A stretch of DNA of 7,808 nucleotides, taken from Corallococcus sp. GTDB taxonomy: Bacteria; Bacillota; Clostridia; Christensenellales; CAG-314. The translations under genes and the position numbers were made by a program. The notes below the pieces were generated by a model. The model had not been told where the DNA came from. It made no database searches and was given only the letters and a program-made list of their open reading frames with translations. Within the stretch, counting starts at the first letter, position 1. Each line of letters begins with the position of its first letter. Positions 6,478-7,808 of this stretch are shown here, in pieces. The DNA is taken from assembly GCA_023663205.1 (NCBI GenBank), contig JAMPHX010000064.1, positions 1 through 7,808 of the forward strand, in the 5' to 3' direction.

Positions 6478-6518
6478 CTTTGCATTTTGGTAATTTTTAG
6501 GAAAACTTAACCACAATA
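6443..6518. repeat. pair of imperfect direct repeats next to the tRNA and integrase
   Basis: The 24-base segments 6443-6466 and 6495-6518 match at 21 positions, sharing TTTTAGGAAAA, then AACCA and AATA. They are 52 bases apart, about five helical turns. They lie between the tRNA-Ile 3' end and the 3' end of the recombinase gene, where arm-type integrase binding sites or remnants of attachment sites are expected. That role is inferred; the second element end is outside the window. Confidence 0.6.
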
Positions 6519-6563
6519 GTTTTACAAGTTAGTGTTTTGGGGGTAAAAACGGGGGTATTTTCT

Positions 6564-7748
6564 TTACCACTCCAATTTTTTTGCTTCTTCAATCAGAAAC
6601 TCGTCGGGCAAGTCCGTATAAGTTTCATTCAGCACCCCGCTTGAATGTCCTACCATTTCGTCGCGAGCGCTTGGTGCAACTCCGAACATCTCGCAACGCG
6701 TATAAAACGTCGTTCGCAAGTCGTACAATAGATGATTGGGCAAGATTTCTTTGAATTTTTCTCGTATCGTTTCGTAATTAGCCCATTCAATCTTGTCGGC
6801 GTTCTCCAAATATGGTTTCAACATTTTCAGTATAGGTATACGTTTATATGCAATTTCGCCGTTTTTTCGCTTGCTGTTACGGGCAATTATCATTTGTCCG
6901 TCTATTTGCACGCTTTTGTATTCGTTGGGACGCAAGCCCGTATACAACGCGATTGCAAACATTGTTTCAAACTTAGTACCGGCAACAGAGGACAACAGTA
7001 TTTTTTCTTCGGCTATTGTCAATGCTTTGCCGTGTTTGCGCTTGTGCTTTTTGTGGTAGACCATTTCGGCAGGATTAAATGCTATTAGGTTAAATTTTAC
7101 CGCCGCTTTCAGTATCTGATTAAACAGACTGAATATACTTTCTGCCGTACGGAATTTCTGAGCGGCGGTGTAGCCGTCTAATACGTCCTGAATGTCCTTT
7201 GCATTTATTGCTTTGATAGGTGTTTTACCTATCTTCGGCAGTATCACAGTTTCGTAAAGTCTGACGTTTTTCTCAAAGTTGAATTCGTTTACGTTGCGTT
7301 TGTGGAAGTTGTCAAACCAAAAGCGCGCAAATCCGTCAAACGACGTCGGAACTTTGCCTTGGGACTGTTCGCCCCTGTCTGCCTGTCTAAGTTTTTCAAT
7401 AAATTTCTTTTTTGCTTCTTCCAATGTTTTAGCGGAAGCCGTTATGTTGTAACCGTTTCTGCGATAGCGAATTTCGTAACTGCAACGGTAACGCTCGTCG
7501 CAGCGTTTGCGCACGTGAGCCGAGCAGCCGTCAATTCGAAATTCTTTTCTGAATTTTGTTGGCATTTTTGAAATCTCCTTTTTAGTAAATTTCAAAAACC
7601 CGCAACAAACCGTTTTTTGTTCGCCTTCCGACAGTTCGCTGTTCAGAGCGGCGATTTCTTCTTTTAGCCTCTTTTTGTCTTTGTCGTCGTCGGCGAGGCT
7701 CAGCATTACCAACTTTTGCGACAACAAAATAATCTTTTCTGCGTACAT
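6564..7748 (-). CDS. int: tyrosine recombinase (integrase)
   Basis: A 394-residue phage or conjugative-element type integrase. After a lysine and glutamate-rich, probably coiled-coil N-terminus (about 20-45) comes an AP2-like arm-binding region (about 85-120; YEIRYRRNGYNITASAKTLE), a SAM-like core-binding domain (about 135-228) and the catalytic domain (about 240-394). Catalytic residues: R273 in TGLRPNE, a Lys among 293-302 in the beta hairpin, R345 in YDLR, H368 in VGH and nucleophile Y377 in ETYTD. The usual HxxR box reads YDLR, so the first His is Tyr. AAGGAG (7760-7765) lies 11 bases before ATG 7748. An internal ATG at 7565 has an equally strong AAGGAG nine bases upstream and would give a 333-residue protein of ordinary integrase length. 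The 3' end points at tRNA-Ile, suggesting an island edge. Confidence 0.92.
   Translation of the reverse strand: MYAEKIILLSQKLVMLSLADDDKDKKRLKEEIAALNSELSEGEQKTVCCGFLKFTKKEISKMPTKFRKEFRIDGCSAHVRKRCDERYRCSYEIRYRRNGYNITASAKTLEEAKKKFIEKLRQADRGEQSQGKVPTSFDGFARFWFDNFHKRNVNEFNFEKNVRLYETVILPKIGKTPIKAINAKDIQDVLDGYTAAQKFRTAESIFSLFNQILKAAVKFNLIAFNPAEMVYHKKHKRKHGKALTIAEEKILLSSVAGTKFETMFAIALYTGLRPNEYKSVQIDGQMIIARNSKRKNGEIAYKRIPILKMLKPYLENADKIEWANYETIREKFKEILPNHLLYDLRTTFYTRCEMFGVAPSARDEMVGHSSGVLNETYTDLPDEFLIEEAKKLEW
7575..7582 (-). promoter_or_regulatory. internal ribosome binding site in int
   Basis: The minus strand reads AAAAGGAGATTTCAAAAATG, placing AGGAG nine bases before an in-frame ATG (7563-7565, residue 62). 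This is as good a translation start as the one at 7748 and decides between a 394- and a 333-residue product, or supports both. Confidence 0.55.
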
Positions 7749-7750
7749 AG

Positions 7751-7808
7751 TTACAAATACTCCTTGTCTGTATTCCGCAGTAGTGCGGTAGACAAATTGT
7801 ATCTGTAA
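7751..7808 (-). CDS. possible 3' end of an upstream gene (partial)
   Basis: On the minus strand a frame enters from the right edge, reads YRYNLSTALLRNTDKEYL and stops at TAA (7751-7753), two bases before the int ATG. The int ribosome binding site lies inside it, as in translationally coupled genes. Excisionase-like or small accessory genes often sit here in integrated elements. With only about 18 codons visible, and the other frames also open, this is weak. Confidence 0.25.
   Translation of the reverse strand, partial: YRYNLSTALLRNTDKEYL
7775..7788. repeat. small inverted repeat upstream of int
   Basis: CCGCA (7775-7779) and TGCGG (7784-7788) are perfect 5-base arms around a 4-base loop, 27 bases ahead of the int start. 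There is no T-run. It may be an operator half-site pair or be trivial. Confidence 0.3.

Noticed and set aside
6732..7088. Plus-strand open frames of 118 and 88 codons inside int
   Set aside because: They are antisense to the well-supported recombinase catalytic domain and show no family features.

Overview
The window reads as ordinary chromosome of a low-GC Firmicute, most likely a clostridial (perhaps uncultured gut) lineage. The reasons are the 16S rRNA 3' end, the AT-rich spacers, strong AGGAG-type ribosome binding sites, a PPi-type phosphofructokinase, and TGA, TAA and TAG all used as stops. The lineage call is inference; no search was possible.

Layout from left to right. (1) Positions 1-176 are the 3' end of a 16S rRNA gene, followed by a structured trailer and a strong intrinsic terminator at 283-309. 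No 23S or 5S gene follows, so this 16S copy appears to stand alone. (2) About 750 bases without a recognisable gene. (3) A plus-strand cassette: a TetR-family repressor (1059-1616) behind a promoter overlapped by two head-to-tail copies of the palindrome ATAACANNTGTTAT, then an ABC-2 type exporter made of an ATPase (1866-2780) and a membrane permease (2783-3703). (4) A bidirectional terminator (3712-3743) shared with a convergent minus-strand gene for a probable pyrophosphate-dependent 6-phosphofructokinase (3765-5000), which has its own well-formed promoter. (5) A minus-strand secreted polysaccharide deacetylase of NodB/PgaB type (5290-6135). (6) A plus-strand tRNA-Ala(UGC)-tRNA-Ile(GAU) pair with its own promoter and terminator. 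(7) A minus-strand tyrosine recombinase (6564-7748) whose 3' end lies about 130 bases from the tRNA-Ile 3' end, with imperfect direct repeats between them. This is the typical edge of an integrated element, the rest of which would lie beyond the right end of the window.

How the parts fit together. The TetR gene and the ABC pair form a self-contained regulated efflux cassette of unknown substrate. The tRNA-Ala and tRNA-Ile genes normally sit in the 16S-23S spacer; here the 16S ends in its own terminator and the tRNA pair is a separate unit about 6 kb away, so the classical rRNA operon looks taken apart at this locus. The deacetylase and the phosphofructokinase are housekeeping-type genes with no obvious link to either theme. 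I found no CRISPR array, toxin-antitoxin pair or clearly new multigene system. The points most worth a second look are the solitary 16S with detached spacer tRNAs, the tandem operators, the G8 tract in the repressor, and the recombinase's second start, its His-to-Tyr change and the repeats next to it.
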